Source: UBA7359 sp964523895 (GTDB lineage: Bacteria > Pseudomonadota > Gammaproteobacteria > Eutrophobiales > Eutrophobiaceae). From it: a stretch of DNA of 64,000 bases. The notes under the pieces are model-generated. The model had not been told where the DNA came from. It made no database searches and saw only the letters and a list, made by a program, of their open reading frames with translations. The stretch is from positions 104,259 through 168,258 of the forward strand of contig CAZGBJ010000001.1 in NCBI GenBank assembly GCA_964523895.1. The letters are read 5' to 3'. Position numbers and translations under genes: made by a program. Each line of letters starts with the position of its first letter. Within the stretch, counting starts at the first letter, position 1. Shown here in pieces: positions 48,425 to 57,988 of the stretch.

Positions 48425-49408
48425 TTATAATTTACGTGATCGACCTTTTTCGTATTGTGGTGTATTACGTTCCTTTTGCTCATTTTGTAACTTTAAATAG
48501 TTTTCCCAACGGCGTTGCTCAAGCTCACCGGACTCTAAAGCATTTTTAACCCCGCATTTTATTTCAGTGTCATGTTGGCAGTTATTAAATTTACATTGAG
48601 AGATGAATTGCATGATGTCATCAAAGGTATCTTCAAGCCCGCTTTCACAATCACTTAGCTGTAATTCTCTAATTCCTGGGGTATCAATTAATACGCCACC
48701 ATCATTAAGCAAATGTAATGATCGTGATGTTGTTGTATGTTGGCCTTTACCATCTTCTGCGCTGACTTCTGCGGTCAGTTGTTCTGCGTCCGTTAAACTA
48801 TTGATCAATGTTGATTTACCAACACCAGAAGAACCAACAAGTGCAATAGTATGACCCTCTGTACATAAAGATCGTAACGACTCTAAACTTGCTTTATCTT
48901 TCGCATTAACACATTCAACACTAAGATCTTTTTGCAAACTCTGTACTTCTTCTTTATATGACTCACTATCATCTATTAGATCAATCCTGGTTAAAACAAC
49001 GACGGGGTTAATTCCAGCTTCATTGGCTAAGGTTAAATAGCGTTCTATGCGTGAAACATTAAAATCCTGATCACACGACATGACGATAAATAAGGTATCA
49101 ACATTAGCAGCAATCGTTTGATCATTAGTCCGTTTACCCGCAGCCTTACGTATCAACACTGTTACCCGATCAAGTATTCGAAGTGGTCGTTCGCCTCCAT
49201 TCGGAATTAATATCCAATCTCCCACTGCAAACACTTTTGGATCACTAAAGACACCCACTTCGAAATCTTTTACTTCTTGACTACTCCAAACAATGCAATG
49301 ACTACGATGAATTTTTGAAATACGAGCGGGATAGGATTGAGCCTCCTCTTCTGAAGTTAACTGATCAGAGAAGAATGACTTCCAACCTAATTGAGATAAT
49401 CTAAAAAT
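48425..49408 (-). CDS. rsgA: RsgA, ribosome small-subunit biogenesis GTPase
   Basis: This circularly permuted GTPase acts in 30S maturation. The OB-fold N-terminus is followed by LTRIDLID (G4), GSSGVGKSTLINSL (G1), DTPGIREL (G3) and a C-terminal zinc motif with cysteines in CKFNNCQHDTEIKCGV. The usual start codons give only a GTG at 49258 (277 residues). Homology-like sequence (RLSQLGWKSFFSDQL ... PARISKIHRSHC) continues in frame for 50 more residues to a stop at 49418. Three ATT codons preceded by AGGAA stand at the start, so I propose initiation at ATT 49408 (327 residues). Confidence 0.85.
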   Translation of the reverse strand: MFRLSQLGWKSFFSDQLTSEEEAQSYPARISKIHRSHCIVWSSQEVKDFEVGVFSDPKVFAVGDWILIPNGGERPLRILDRVTVLIRKAAGKRTNDQTIAANVDTLFIVMSCDQDFNVSRIERYLTLANEAGINPVVVLTRIDLIDDSESYKEEVQSLQKDLSVECVNAKDKASLESLRSLCTEGHTIALVGSSGVGKSTLINSLTDAEQLTAEVSAEDGKGQHTTTSRSLHLLNDGGVLIDTPGIRELQLSDCESGLEDTFDDIMQFISQCKFNNCQHDTEIKCGVKNALESGELEQRRWENYLKLQNEQKERNTPQYEKGRSRKL

Positions 49409-49576
49409 AATAATTTCCTAAAGTCATTACGCTATGTGTTGTTAACTCTATATGTCTGCTTTCGGCTGCGTCGATAAGTTGAAGTCGCTAGCTTTATTAT
49501 TGCAATCCTTAAATCGGTCAGAAGTGGATATTAAGCAATAAATTATTCTCTATTCAAACTATATTATTTAATCCGT

Positions 49577-49774
49577 TTACAAATTATTAAATGTTGTTGG
49601 ATCTAGGACCGCGAACATTCCACCAAAAAACATAGTAAACATGAATGCAAGTATGGTTAAAATTATCATCGCTGGAATAGATGCAATCGTTGCCTTAACC
49701 ATAAATATAACCATTGACCAAAACGGCATTTTAATATCGACAATATTTACTTCATTTACTCTATATTCTTCCAT
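49577..49774 (-). CDS. Small membrane protein
   Basis: This 65-residue protein has an N-terminal VNIVDIKMPFWSMVIFMVK segment and hydrophobic stretches at about 19-34 and 36-55, which make one or two membrane helices. A strong ribosome site (AGAGGAGA, about 6 bases before ATG) supports that it is real. I recall similar short proteins in other gammaproteobacteria but know no function. It lies between rsmI and rsgA; the 49409-49576 gap shows nothing else. Confidence 0.7.
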   Translation of the reverse strand: MEEYRVNEVNIVDIKMPFWSMVIFMVKATIASIPAMIILTILAFMFTMFFGGMFAVLDPTTFNNL

Positions 49775-49851
49775 ATTGATTCTCCTCTACATTTACTTTT
49801 TTATAAAGTTCGCTTTGGGTTGTGATTTCAACCAATTCTTAAAAGCAAACA

Positions 49852-50688
49852 TTATTCTTTTTGTCCTGGATCTAATGCTAATTGATACACTTCGTTCTTC
49901 TTTTTTCCTGTAATATTTGCAGTTAAACCTGCGGCATCTTTCGGCGGTAACTTTTCCGAAAGAATTTGATTGATTCGTAAGACTTCTTGATCATTTACCG
50001 ATGTTTCTTGTGCGCCTTCGATGATCACAACAAACTCGCCTTTTATTTTTATCTCGCCGCTTTCGAGCTTTTCATTAATCACTGCTAAATTATCGCAGAC
50101 GATTTGTTCGAATTGTTTAGTGAGTTCTCTGGCGATAGTAACGCGTCTTTCTGTGCTAAATATTTCCTGCATGATTTTTACTGATTCAACGATACGATGT
50201 GGTGCTTCGTAAAAAACCAGTGTTCGTGATTCATTTGTTAATTCTTGTAAACGTTTCTTACGTGCTTCACTTTTTGCAGGCAAATACCCTTCAAAAATAA
50301 ATTTGTTTGTCGGTAAACCGGATGCGGACAAGGCGGCAATAATGGCAGAAGGGCCGGGGATAGGAACGACTTGAATATTGTTGTCATGTGCTGCAACAAC
50401 CAGTTTATAACCTGGGTCATTAATCAATGGTGTTCCGGCATCGGAGATTAGCGCAATTGATTTGCCAGCTAATAGTTGCTGTATCAATTGCGGTGTTACT
50501 TTTTCTTCATTATGTTCGTGGTATGCACAGGTTTTGGTTTTAATAGCAAACCTTTCCAGTATGGTTTTACTATGGCGCGTGTCTTCGGCAGCGATTAAAT
50601 CCACCTGTTTTAAGATCTCAATGGCTCGCTCGCTGATGTCGCCTAAATTGCCGATTGGCGTTGCCACAATATAGAGTGATGCTTCCAT
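49852..50688 (-). CDS. rsmI: RsmI, 16S rRNA C1402 2'-O-methyltransferase
   Basis: This tetrapyrrole-methylase-fold enzyme (278 residues) has LYIVATPIGNLGDISERAIE at the start, then AAEDTRHSKTIL, ISDAGTPLINDPG and the substrate motif EAPHRIVES. It modifies the 2'-OH of C1402 in 16S rRNA, the same nucleotide as RsmH. It is divergent from lpoA with a 94-base gap, a conserved arrangement. Confidence 0.96.
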   Translation of the reverse strand: MEASLYIVATPIGNLGDISERAIEILKQVDLIAAEDTRHSKTILERFAIKTKTCAYHEHNEEKVTPQLIQQLLAGKSIALISDAGTPLINDPGYKLVVAAHDNNIQVVPIPGPSAIIAALSASGLPTNKFIFEGYLPAKSEARKKRLQELTNESRTLVFYEAPHRIVESVKIMQEIFSTERRVTIARELTKQFEQIVCDNLAVINEKLESGEIKIKGEFVVIIEGAQETSVNDQEVLRINQILSEKLPPKDAAGLTANITGKKKNEVYQLALDPGQKE

Positions 50689-50782
50689 TCTTCTGTATAT
50701 GAACCCTGTTTAAAAATAAATGTCGTAATTATCGCTGCAATGTACAATAGATACCCATGATACCTAGAAATACATATTCATA

Positions 50783-52618
50783 GTGCGACTTTTAATCATT
50801 TTTCTTTTATCTCTGTCTTTATTATCTGGCTGCGGGCCTACGCGGTCGTCTAATCAACAATCTCAGGTCGATCCTGAGGAAAGTGCTCGCGTTTTAATGC
50901 AGTCTGGTGACTACTCTGCTGCTGCGCTAGAGTATTTAACTCTGGCTGAAAACGACAAAAATAACTCGGCGGTTTACCGCCTCAAAGCAGCAGCAGCCTA
51001 TGTTGAAGCAGGGCAATATACTGAAGCGAATTTTATATTGAGCGAAACCACTATTCCTGAAGAAGACTCTGTACAACAGTTGAGAATGCGTATTTTGAGT
51101 GCACGCCTTCAACTGGAATTTGGACAACCCGGCAATGCACTCAATCTACTAAATGAAATATCCGAGCTGGAAATTCCACAAAGTCTGCAGATTACATACT
51201 ACGACATACTTGCCCGAGCGTATCTGGCACACGGTGAATATATTAAAGCGGCGTCAGAACGTTTACGACTTTCAAATATTTTGAGGGCGCCAGGCGAAAT
51301 AGATCAAAATAATCGTTCGCTTTGGAAAATTTTTGAGGCGATACCTGAATCTGAACTTGAAGAGTTGCGCTTTGTTGCGCCAGATGAATTAACAAGCTGG
51401 TTTGAGCTGGCATCGATTTATCAGGGCTACCGCTATCAACCTGCCAAATTAAAGAATGCGATTGATGGCTGGATTCAACGTTATCCGGGACACCCCGCCT
51501 ATTCAGTTATAACGCCGCAACTTATCAGTCAAAGTAGTGTGTTTGTTCAACGCCCTTCCAAAATTGGATTGTTGTTACCTTTATCGGGAAAGTACAAAAA
51601 GTCATCCACTGCCATACGCGATGGTTTTCTGGCCGCCTGGTATCTTGATACGCAAGAAAAATCAGAAATTAAAATTTATGATGCGAATTCATTAAACATT
51701 ATTGAAGTATACCGACAAGCTATTGAAGATGGTGTTGATTATGTTGTTGGTCCATTGGAAAAAGAAGCCGTTAATCAATTGGCCGATTATGGTGAGCTTC
51801 CAGTGCAAGTACTCGCACTCAATCGCCAGGATTTAAAAAGCGAACAAGAACTTAATAAAAAATTAATGCAATTTGCGTTATCTCCGGAAGATGAAGCCAT
51901 TCAAATTGCTGAAGCAGCAATGTCCGATGGTCATAGACTGGCATTAGTTATAACGCCAAATATCCCCTGGGGAGATCGAATTGCAAATGCTTTTAAAACG
52001 CGTTGGTTAGAATTAGGTGGCGGCATTCTGGAGCACACTCACTTTGAAAGCAGTGCAAAGGATTTTGCAACGCCGGTTAAACAATTATTAAATATTGATA
52101 GCAGCGAACAACGTGGCAAAGATCTTCGGAGCAAACTTAATATAAAAATAAATACTGTGACGCGTCGCCGAGAAGATGCTGATTTTATTTTCAGCGCTGC
52201 TGTACCGGGTGATGCACGTCAATTGTTTCCACAGTTTCGTTTTCATCGCGCTGCTGATTTGCCTGTGTATTCAACTTCACATGTTTTCACTGGTATTGTT
52301 GATAGCGCTAAAGATGCTGATCTGAATGGCGCGATGTTTATTGATATGCCATGGATACTGGATACATCACGACAACTTTCAATCATTCAGGATGCGCTTA
52401 ATCGAAATTGGGCACAGGAAAAATCACAATATCGTCGATTGTATGCATTGGGTATCGATGCTTATCATTTAATTCCTGAAATGGGTCGCCTCAGTCTTGA
52501 AGAAAATAGTGTTTTAAACGGTGAAACTGGTGATCTGTCTATTGGTTCTAATAATATTGTAAAGCGACAATTGCGCCGCGCTCAATTTGTCGAGGGGAAA
52601 CCGAGCTTATTGAATTAG
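50783..52618 (+). CDS. lpoA: LpoA, outer membrane activator of PBP1A
   Basis: This lipoprotein (611 residues) has a signal peptide with lipobox LLSGC, N-terminal TPR-like helices (about 30-230) and a C-terminal periplasmic-binding-protein fold (about 255-590; KIGLLLPLSGKYKKSSTAIRDGF). It reaches through the periplasm to stimulate PBP1A. It starts with GTG at 50783. It is shorter than E. coli LpoA (678) but has both domains. It heads the lpoA-yraN-diaA-dolP run. Confidence 0.92.
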   Translation: MRLLIIFLLSLSLLSGCGPTRSSNQQSQVDPEESARVLMQSGDYSAAALEYLTLAENDKNNSAVYRLKAAAAYVEAGQYTEANFILSETTIPEEDSVQQLRMRILSARLQLEFGQPGNALNLLNEISELEIPQSLQITYYDILARAYLAHGEYIKAASERLRLSNILRAPGEIDQNNRSLWKIFEAIPESELEELRFVAPDELTSWFELASIYQGYRYQPAKLKNAIDGWIQRYPGHPAYSVITPQLISQSSVFVQRPSKIGLLLPLSGKYKKSSTAIRDGFLAAWYLDTQEKSEIKIYDANSLNIIEVYRQAIEDGVDYVVGPLEKEAVNQLADYGELPVQVLALNRQDLKSEQELNKKLMQFALSPEDEAIQIAEAAMSDGHRLALVITPNIPWGDRIANAFKTRWLELGGGILEHTHFESSAKDFATPVKQLLNIDSSEQRGKDLRSKLNIKINTVTRRREDADFIFSAAVPGDARQLFPQFRFHRAADLPVYSTSHVFTGIVDSAKDADLNGAMFIDMPWILDTSRQLSIIQDALNRNWAQEKSQYRRLYALGIDAYHLIPEMGRLSLEENSVLNGETGDLSIGSNNIVKRQLRRAQFVEGKPSLLN

Positions 52619-52624
52619 ATCTTC

Positions 52625-53020
52625 ATGTCTCAGGAATTATCAAGGATGATAAAAAATACTAAAACGAGAAACCATTCCGGCAAACAGGCAGAAGAGTTCG
52701 CTGCAAAATATCTTGCTAAACAAAATGTAAAAATAATTACTCGAAATTTTCACTGTCGATTTGGTGAAATCGATCTCATTGGACTCGATCAGGAAATATT
52801 GCTTTTTGTTGAAGTTCGCTATCGAAAAAACGAGAGTTATTTAGCCGCTGTTGAAACCATTGATCGACATAAATGTAAAAAAATTGTGACAACTAGCAAA
52901 TACTATTTGAACAAACAGAGAAACTATCAATCTTACTTTTGTCGGTATGATGTTATTACCCTAACCGGAGAGCTTGATAGACCTGTAATCGAGTGGATTA
53001 AAAATGCATTTCAGGCATAA
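52625..53020 (+). CDS. yraN: YraN/UPF0102 nuclease-like protein
   Basis: This 131-residue UPF0102 protein has an endonuclease-like core with GKQAEEFAAKYLAKQN, FGEIDLIGLD and FVEVRYRK, the last two carrying likely catalytic acidic and basic residues. Its cellular role is not established. It lies between lpoA and diaA, as in E. coli. ATG at 52625 is used; a second ATG lies seven codons in. Confidence 0.92.
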   Translation: MSQELSRMIKNTKTRNHSGKQAEEFAAKYLAKQNVKIITRNFHCRFGEIDLIGLDQEILLFVEVRYRKNESYLAAVETIDRHKCKKIVTTSKYYLNKQRNYQSYFCRYDVITLTGELDRPVIEWIKNAFQA

Positions 53021-53052
53021 TATCGGCAGTTTTTTTATGGTATTAAATATTG

Positions 53053-53646
53053 ATGGATTCTGTTCAACGCGTAAAAAATAACTTCCTCGAAAGCATTCAA
53101 ATCAAAACGGATGCTGTCGATAAACTGGCGCCTGTTATTGCTTCTGCAGCTGCGGCTATTGCTGGTGCTCTTCTAAATGATAAAAAAATCATGGCTTGTG
53201 GTAATGGCGGTTCGGCAGCCGATGCGCAACATTTTTCTGCAGAAATGTTAAATCGGTTTGAGATGGAACGACCCGGTTTACCAGCGATTGCACTTACGAC
53301 AGATTCATCAACATTAACGTCGATTGCTAATGACTATCAATTCGCCGAAATATACTCAAAACAAATTCGCGCATTAGGACAGGAAGGTGATGTACTGCTT
53401 GCTATCAGTACCAGTGGCGAATCACACAATATTGTTCATGCCATTGATGCAGCACACGACAGAAACATGATCGTCATCGCATTAACAGGAAGAGAAGGTG
53501 GTCAAATCGCTGATTTAATGAATAATAACGATTTTGAAATACGCGTGCCGACCTGGTCAACGGCACGCATTCAGGAAATACATATCATGGTGATACATTC
53601 ACTGTGTGATCTGGTTGATCTTCAATTACTTGGACAGGATGATTAA
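53053..53646 (+). CDS. diaA: DiaA / SIS-domain protein
   Basis: This SIS-domain protein (197 residues) has CGNGGSAADAQHFSAEM (about 54-70), a phosphosugar-binding loop, and LAISTSGESHNI. E. coli DiaA at this locus binds DnaA and times replication initiation. The related GmhA is a sedoheptulose-7-phosphate isomerase, and sequence alone does not fully separate them; the locus favours DiaA. The start is ATG 53053, one codon after an in-frame TTG. Confidence 0.85.
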   Translation: MDSVQRVKNNFLESIQIKTDAVDKLAPVIASAAAAIAGALLNDKKIMACGNGGSAADAQHFSAEMLNRFEMERPGLPAIALTTDSSTLTSIANDYQFAEIYSKQIRALGQEGDVLLAISTSGESHNIVHAIDAAHDRNMIVIALTGREGGQIADLMNNNDFEIRVPTWSTARIQEIHIMVIHSLCDLVDLQLLGQDD

Positions 53647-53649
53647 TAC

Positions 53650-54234
53650 ATGAAACTATTTAAACTTGTACGCTGCTTAATATTACTTGGTTTAATGAGC
53701 CAATTATTTGCTTGTGCCGCCGTCGCCGTTGGTGGCGCTGCTGCTGCAACGGGAACTGCCGTCGTTGATAGAAGAACAACCGGCACACTGGTTGAAGACC
53801 AGACGATTGAAGTAAAAGCTATTAAAGCCATTCATGATGATGCTGAATTAAATGAACAGGCGCACATGAATATAACAAGTTACAACACTGTTGTGCTAAT
53901 CACTGGCGAAACACCCACTGATGCCATGCGTCAACGAGCTATGGAATTAATTAAAGCTGTCGATAAAGTAACTCATGTTTACAATGAACTTACCATAGCG
54001 GCTCCCAGCTCAATGACTTCAAGAGGCAGCGATTCCATTATTACAACCAAGGTCAAGACCAAAATGTTTGCCAATAAAGAAGTCAGTGGCGTTCAATTCA
54101 AGGTTATTACAGAAAAAGGTGTAGTCTACTTAATGGGTATTGTTTCCCGTGCCGAATCAGAAATAGCAACTGAAATTGCCAGACAAACTGGCGGCGTACA
54201 AAAAGTGGTTAAGTTATTTCAATATACCGACTAA
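53650..54234 (+). CDS. dolP: DolP-like dual BON-domain lipoprotein
   Basis: This lipoprotein (194 residues; E. coli DolP 191) has a signal peptide and lipobox LFACAA, then two BON domains (about 48-115 and 125-194; VLITGETPTDAMRQRA and VVYLMGIVSRAESEIA). DolP sits in the outer membrane and supports its integrity and BAM function. It follows diaA by 3 bases and ends 3 bases before the convergent macrodomain gene's stop region. Confidence 0.92.
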   Translation: MKLFKLVRCLILLGLMSQLFACAAVAVGGAAAATGTAVVDRRTTGTLVEDQTIEVKAIKAIHDDAELNEQAHMNITSYNTVVLITGETPTDAMRQRAMELIKAVDKVTHVYNELTIAAPSSMTSRGSDSIITTKVKTKMFANKEVSGVQFKVITEKGVVYLMGIVSRAESEIATEIARQTGGVQKVVKLFQYTD

Positions 54235-54722
54235 GATTTTAATACTCGCTCATAAATTGATTTGTCGTCTACACTGAAACAACAGGCGATAATCCGTTCA
54301 AACTGATTTTCATAACTTTTCATTGAAGCTAACGCAATTGTTGCTGCTGATTCCAACGGGTAGCCATAAACACCCGTACTGATAGCAGGAAAAGCAATTA
54401 CTTTTAGTCCTTCATTTATTGCAAGTTCAAACGAATTTGCATAACACGCATTCAATAATTTAGCTTCGTCTTGTCTGCCGCCCTGCCACACAGGTCCAAC
54501 AGTATGAATGATCCATGTCGCCGCCAAATTAAACCCTGGTGCTAGTTTAGCTTCGCCCACTTGGCACCCTTGTAAGGTCTTATTAAATGCCAGTAATTCA
54601 GGGCCGGCAGCACGATGTATCGCACCATCAACACCGCCTCCACCTAACAAAGATGAATTTGCAGCATTGACTATGACATCTATTTTAAGTGAGGTAATGT
54701 CTGCCTGAATTATTTCAATCAT
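54231..54722 (-). CDS. Macrodomain O-acetyl-ADP-ribose deacetylase
   Basis: This MacroD-type macrodomain protein (163 residues) has DVIVNAANSSLLGGGGVDGAIHRAAG and the second loop PAISTGVYGYPLESAA. The family hydrolyses O-acetyl-ADP-ribose and removes ADP-ribose from acidic residues. It is convergent with dolP, overlapping its stop by 4 bases. Confidence 0.93.
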   Translation of the reverse strand: MIEIIQADITSLKIDVIVNAANSSLLGGGGVDGAIHRAAGPELLAFNKTLQGCQVGEAKLAPGFNLAATWIIHTVGPVWQGGRQDEAKLLNACYANSFELAINEGLKVIAFPAISTGVYGYPLESAATIALASMKSYENQFERIIACCFSVDDKSIYERVLKS

Positions 54723-54819
54723 TAATAGTTCGCTTTTTTATACACTGGTTTTAAGTGTTACCATTAAGTAACAAAGAGTAAAGTACGAATATCATTTTTT
54801 ATGAATAATAATAAGCCCT

Positions 54820-57117
54820 ATGTTTAATCACTCGAAAGAGCTTCAGAAGTCTCTATCAGCCGCTTTAAAAAATAAAGCTGCCGACTATCAAGCTCGTACT
54901 CGTTATCTCGATGACAATAAACAACCACAATACATCAATCGTTTAATACTCGAAGATTCACCCTACCTGTTGCAACACGCACATAATCCGGTTAACTGGT
55001 TTCCATGGGGAGAGGAAGCATTTGAAATAGCAAAGCAGGAAAATAAACCTGTGTTTTTATCTATTGGTTATTCAACTTGTCATTGGTGCCACGTCATGGA
55101 AGAAGAAAGCTTCGATAATGAAGACATCGCAAAGCATATGAATGATTTTTTTATTTGTATCAAAGTTGATCGAGAATTGCATCCTGATGTTGATACTTAC
55201 TACATGACTGCGGTAATGATGATGCAAGGGCAAGGCGGTTGGCCAATGAGCAGCTTTTTAACGCCCGATAAAAAGCCATTTTTTGGCGGCACTTACTTTC
55301 AACCGGCACAATTCATAGCATTAATGAGTCGTGTTAATGATATTTGGCATAATCAATCATCTGACATACATGAACAAGCCAATGCCATAAGCCAACAAGT
55401 TTCCGGTGCTATGGCAGCAAGACAATCACTAAACGAAATTGGCACGAACGTTATAGATCTCACCGCACAGAGCATTATGAATCATTATGATCAAGTTCAT
55501 GGCGGATTTGGACAAGCTCCAAAATTTCCAAATGAACCCTATCTCTATTTTTTGCTTGAGTATGCAAACTATTCCGGAAATCCAAATATTCTAAATGCCA
55601 TTATTAATACGTTGCATCGCCAGAGTTGCGGTGGCATTTATGATCAAATTGGCGGCGGTTTTCATCGTTATGCGACGGATCAGAACTGGTTAATTCCGCA
55701 TTTTGAAAAAATGCTCTATAACCAGGCCAATTTATCTTACGTCTTTGCCCGGGCACACCTACTTTCAGGAAAAAATGATTTTAAGCGCGTTGCATGTGAG
55801 ACGCTGGATTATGTTATTCGTGAAATGACAAATGATGTAGGTGGCTTCTACTCTGCGACAGACGCAGATAGTGAAGGCGAAGAAGGTCTTTTTTTCATTT
55901 GGGACAAACAGGAAATAGAGTCTTTACTCGGCAAAGATGACGCAAAAGAATTTATTGAACTATATCAAGTTACTGATGCGGGAAATTTTGAAGGGAAAAA
56001 TATTCTTAATTTAAACCAGGCTTTGGAAGTTACGGCTAAAGAAAAAAACATTGAATATGATGAATTAATTAAACGGCTTGCTAAAAATAAACAATGTTTG
56101 TGGAATGCCAGAGAAAAAAGATTACCGCCAATACGCGACGATAAAATTATTACTGCCTGGAATGCCATGATGATTAAATCATTTGCTTATGTAGGACAAC
56201 AATTCGGACGACAAAATTACATAGATATCGCAATTAATGCGAGTAACTATCTGTTAAATACAAACCAGACGACTGACGGCTTATTAAGTCGTTCAAGCCT
56301 GGCTGGACAAGCCTCTGTGGTGGCGTTACAAGAAGATTATGCCTATCTCGCAGAAGCATTATTACAGATTTACGATGCGACGTTAGATAAACACTGGCTG
56401 GATAAAGCATCTAACTTGGCCAATGAAATGATCGAGCGATTTTGGGACGAAGAAAATGGCGGTTTCTTTATGGGTTGCCAAGGCAAAGAAAACTTACTGC
56501 CGTCATCACCTAAAGAAATTAATGATAATGCGACTTCATCAGGTAACTCGGTTGCGTTAAGAACATTAGTCCGTTTAACAAAGCGCACCGGCTCGCAACA
56601 TTACCAAACTTATGCGCAGCAATTAATTAGTGCATACTCGGATGACATTACTCAACGCCCGTATATTTGTAGTTATCTTATCTGTGGTTTACTTGACATG
56701 TTTGATGGTGAGCAATCTGACAGTCAATGGTGCGCTGAGGGGAATATTCATGTTTCAACAACAACTTCCAAAGAAGATAATCAATACAAAGTAATCTTAT
56801 CTATAAATATAAATGATGATTGGCATTTGAATCAGACCACTGACGATAACAATACCCTGCTGCCAATAATAATTGAAGCTAACAATGAATGGGAAATGTC
56901 AGAGTTCCATTATCCTGAACCTGTTATAAAAACACTGGGCTTTCAAACGGAGTCTATCTCTGTTTATGAAGGTAATATTAAAATTTCATTTATTGTCTCT
57001 GGAAAAAATGAACCTGTCTTTCCCGAAAATTTATTAAAGTTAAAACTTCAATTACAAGCTTGCAATAATGATAAATGTCTTGCCCCTGAATTTATTAAAT
57101 TAAATTTAATTCTATAA
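54820..57117 (+). CDS. DUF255 thioredoxin-like protein with C-terminal DsbD-alpha-like domain
   Basis: This 765-residue protein has no clear signal peptide. An N-terminal thioredoxin-like DUF255 domain (about 40-210) carries redox motif CHWC in STCHWCHVMEEESF. A central (alpha/alpha)6-type domain of the YyaL/spermatogenesis-associated-20 family follows (about 215-640). The C-terminal 110 residues resemble the N-terminal domain of DsbD, including the cysteine pair in QACNNDKCLAP. The function of the family is unknown. The C-terminal extension is not part of typical YyaL proteins. Confidence 0.82.
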   Translation: MFNHSKELQKSLSAALKNKAADYQARTRYLDDNKQPQYINRLILEDSPYLLQHAHNPVNWFPWGEEAFEIAKQENKPVFLSIGYSTCHWCHVMEEESFDNEDIAKHMNDFFICIKVDRELHPDVDTYYMTAVMMMQGQGGWPMSSFLTPDKKPFFGGTYFQPAQFIALMSRVNDIWHNQSSDIHEQANAISQQVSGAMAARQSLNEIGTNVIDLTAQSIMNHYDQVHGGFGQAPKFPNEPYLYFLLEYANYSGNPNILNAIINTLHRQSCGGIYDQIGGGFHRYATDQNWLIPHFEKMLYNQANLSYVFARAHLLSGKNDFKRVACETLDYVIREMTNDVGGFYSATDADSEGEEGLFFIWDKQEIESLLGKDDAKEFIELYQVTDAGNFEGKNILNLNQALEVTAKEKNIEYDELIKRLAKNKQCLWNAREKRLPPIRDDKIITAWNAMMIKSFAYVGQQFGRQNYIDIAINASNYLLNTNQTTDGLLSRSSLAGQASVVALQEDYAYLAEALLQIYDATLDKHWLDKASNLANEMIERFWDEENGGFFMGCQGKENLLPSSPKEINDNATSSGNSVALRTLVRLTKRTGSQHYQTYAQQLISAYSDDITQRPYICSYLICGLLDMFDGEQSDSQWCAEGNIHVSTTTSKEDNQYKVILSININDDWHLNQTTDDNNTLLPIIIEANNEWEMSEFHYPEPVIKTLGFQTESISVYEGNIKISFIVSGKNEPVFPENLLKLKLQLQACNNDKCLAPEFIKLNLIL

Positions 57118-57127
57118 ACAGTTTTCT

Positions 57128-57907
57128 CTATATCGTCTCGAGTATGATATTCAACCTTTCAGGAATATCTGTTAAATCAAGATCCGTTTTTTTCAATAGC
57201 CCATTTGCTCGTTTCTTTAGCTCAACCATGCTCGGCAGTTTACGACACGATGCAAAAATAATCGCATTCGTATAATCGGGAAACTCTAATAAATAAATAT
57301 AATCAAAGTGATTCTTTATCGGCAGTAATACGTTGATTACATCTTCTTCCGATTCAGGCAATATATTAATTGCCAACACCCCTTCTTTATCGAGACAATT
57401 ATAAATACTGGCATAAAAATCATTATCGTAGAGACAACTTGCTTGCGCATCTGCGACAAAAATATCACACAAAATAATATCGTAAATATCATTATGAGTT
57501 GATAAAAAATTCTCTGCAGAATCATCTATAACATCAATATTCTCAGGTAAGTGAAAATAGTCTTTGGCAATTTTAATAACTTGCTTGCTCGACTCAACAG
57601 ACTTTATTTTAATTTCAGGTCGTCTCGAATCCAGATAACGCTCCAGTGAGCCACCGCCCAAACCAAGGTTAAGCAGGCATTTTGGTGCCGGGCAAAATAA
57701 GAGTGCCGAGAGCAATGCCTGAATATTTGGCAACACAACCTGATCAATGGCATTCAAAAGCATTAATGCCTGAACAGATTCATCACCAATATGTAACCAG
57801 CGGTATTCCTGCCATTGCCGTACTTCAATGCTTTGCTTCCCAACCACGTCAGAATAGAGTAATTGGCTCTCATCCGGGTTAAGTTCGTATATTTTTTCTA
57901 GAGACAT
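57128..57907 (-). CDS. Spermidine-synthase-like methyltransferase-fold protein
   Basis: This 259-residue protein has a Rossmann fold with LLNLGLGGGSLERYLDSRRP (SAM-type loop) and DIILCDIFVADAQ. It resembles spermidine synthase paralogues, but I do not see a convincing putrescine-binding set, so the substrate is open. It is divergent from rapA with an 81-base gap. Confidence 0.75.
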   Translation of the reverse strand: MSLEKIYELNPDESQLLYSDVVGKQSIEVRQWQEYRWLHIGDESVQALMLLNAIDQVVLPNIQALLSALLFCPAPKCLLNLGLGGGSLERYLDSRRPEIKIKSVESSKQVIKIAKDYFHLPENIDVIDDSAENFLSTHNDIYDIILCDIFVADAQASCLYDNDFYASIYNCLDKEGVLAINILPESEEDVINVLLPIKNHFDYIYLLEFPDYTNAIIFASCRKLPSMVELKKRANGLLKKTDLDLTDIPERLNIILETI

Positions 57908-57988
57908 TATTTAAGTACTGTTAAGTTCAGGAAGCTCTGATAAAATCCGCATCGTTTCAATTATTGAATAGTATATCAGGGTTATTGC

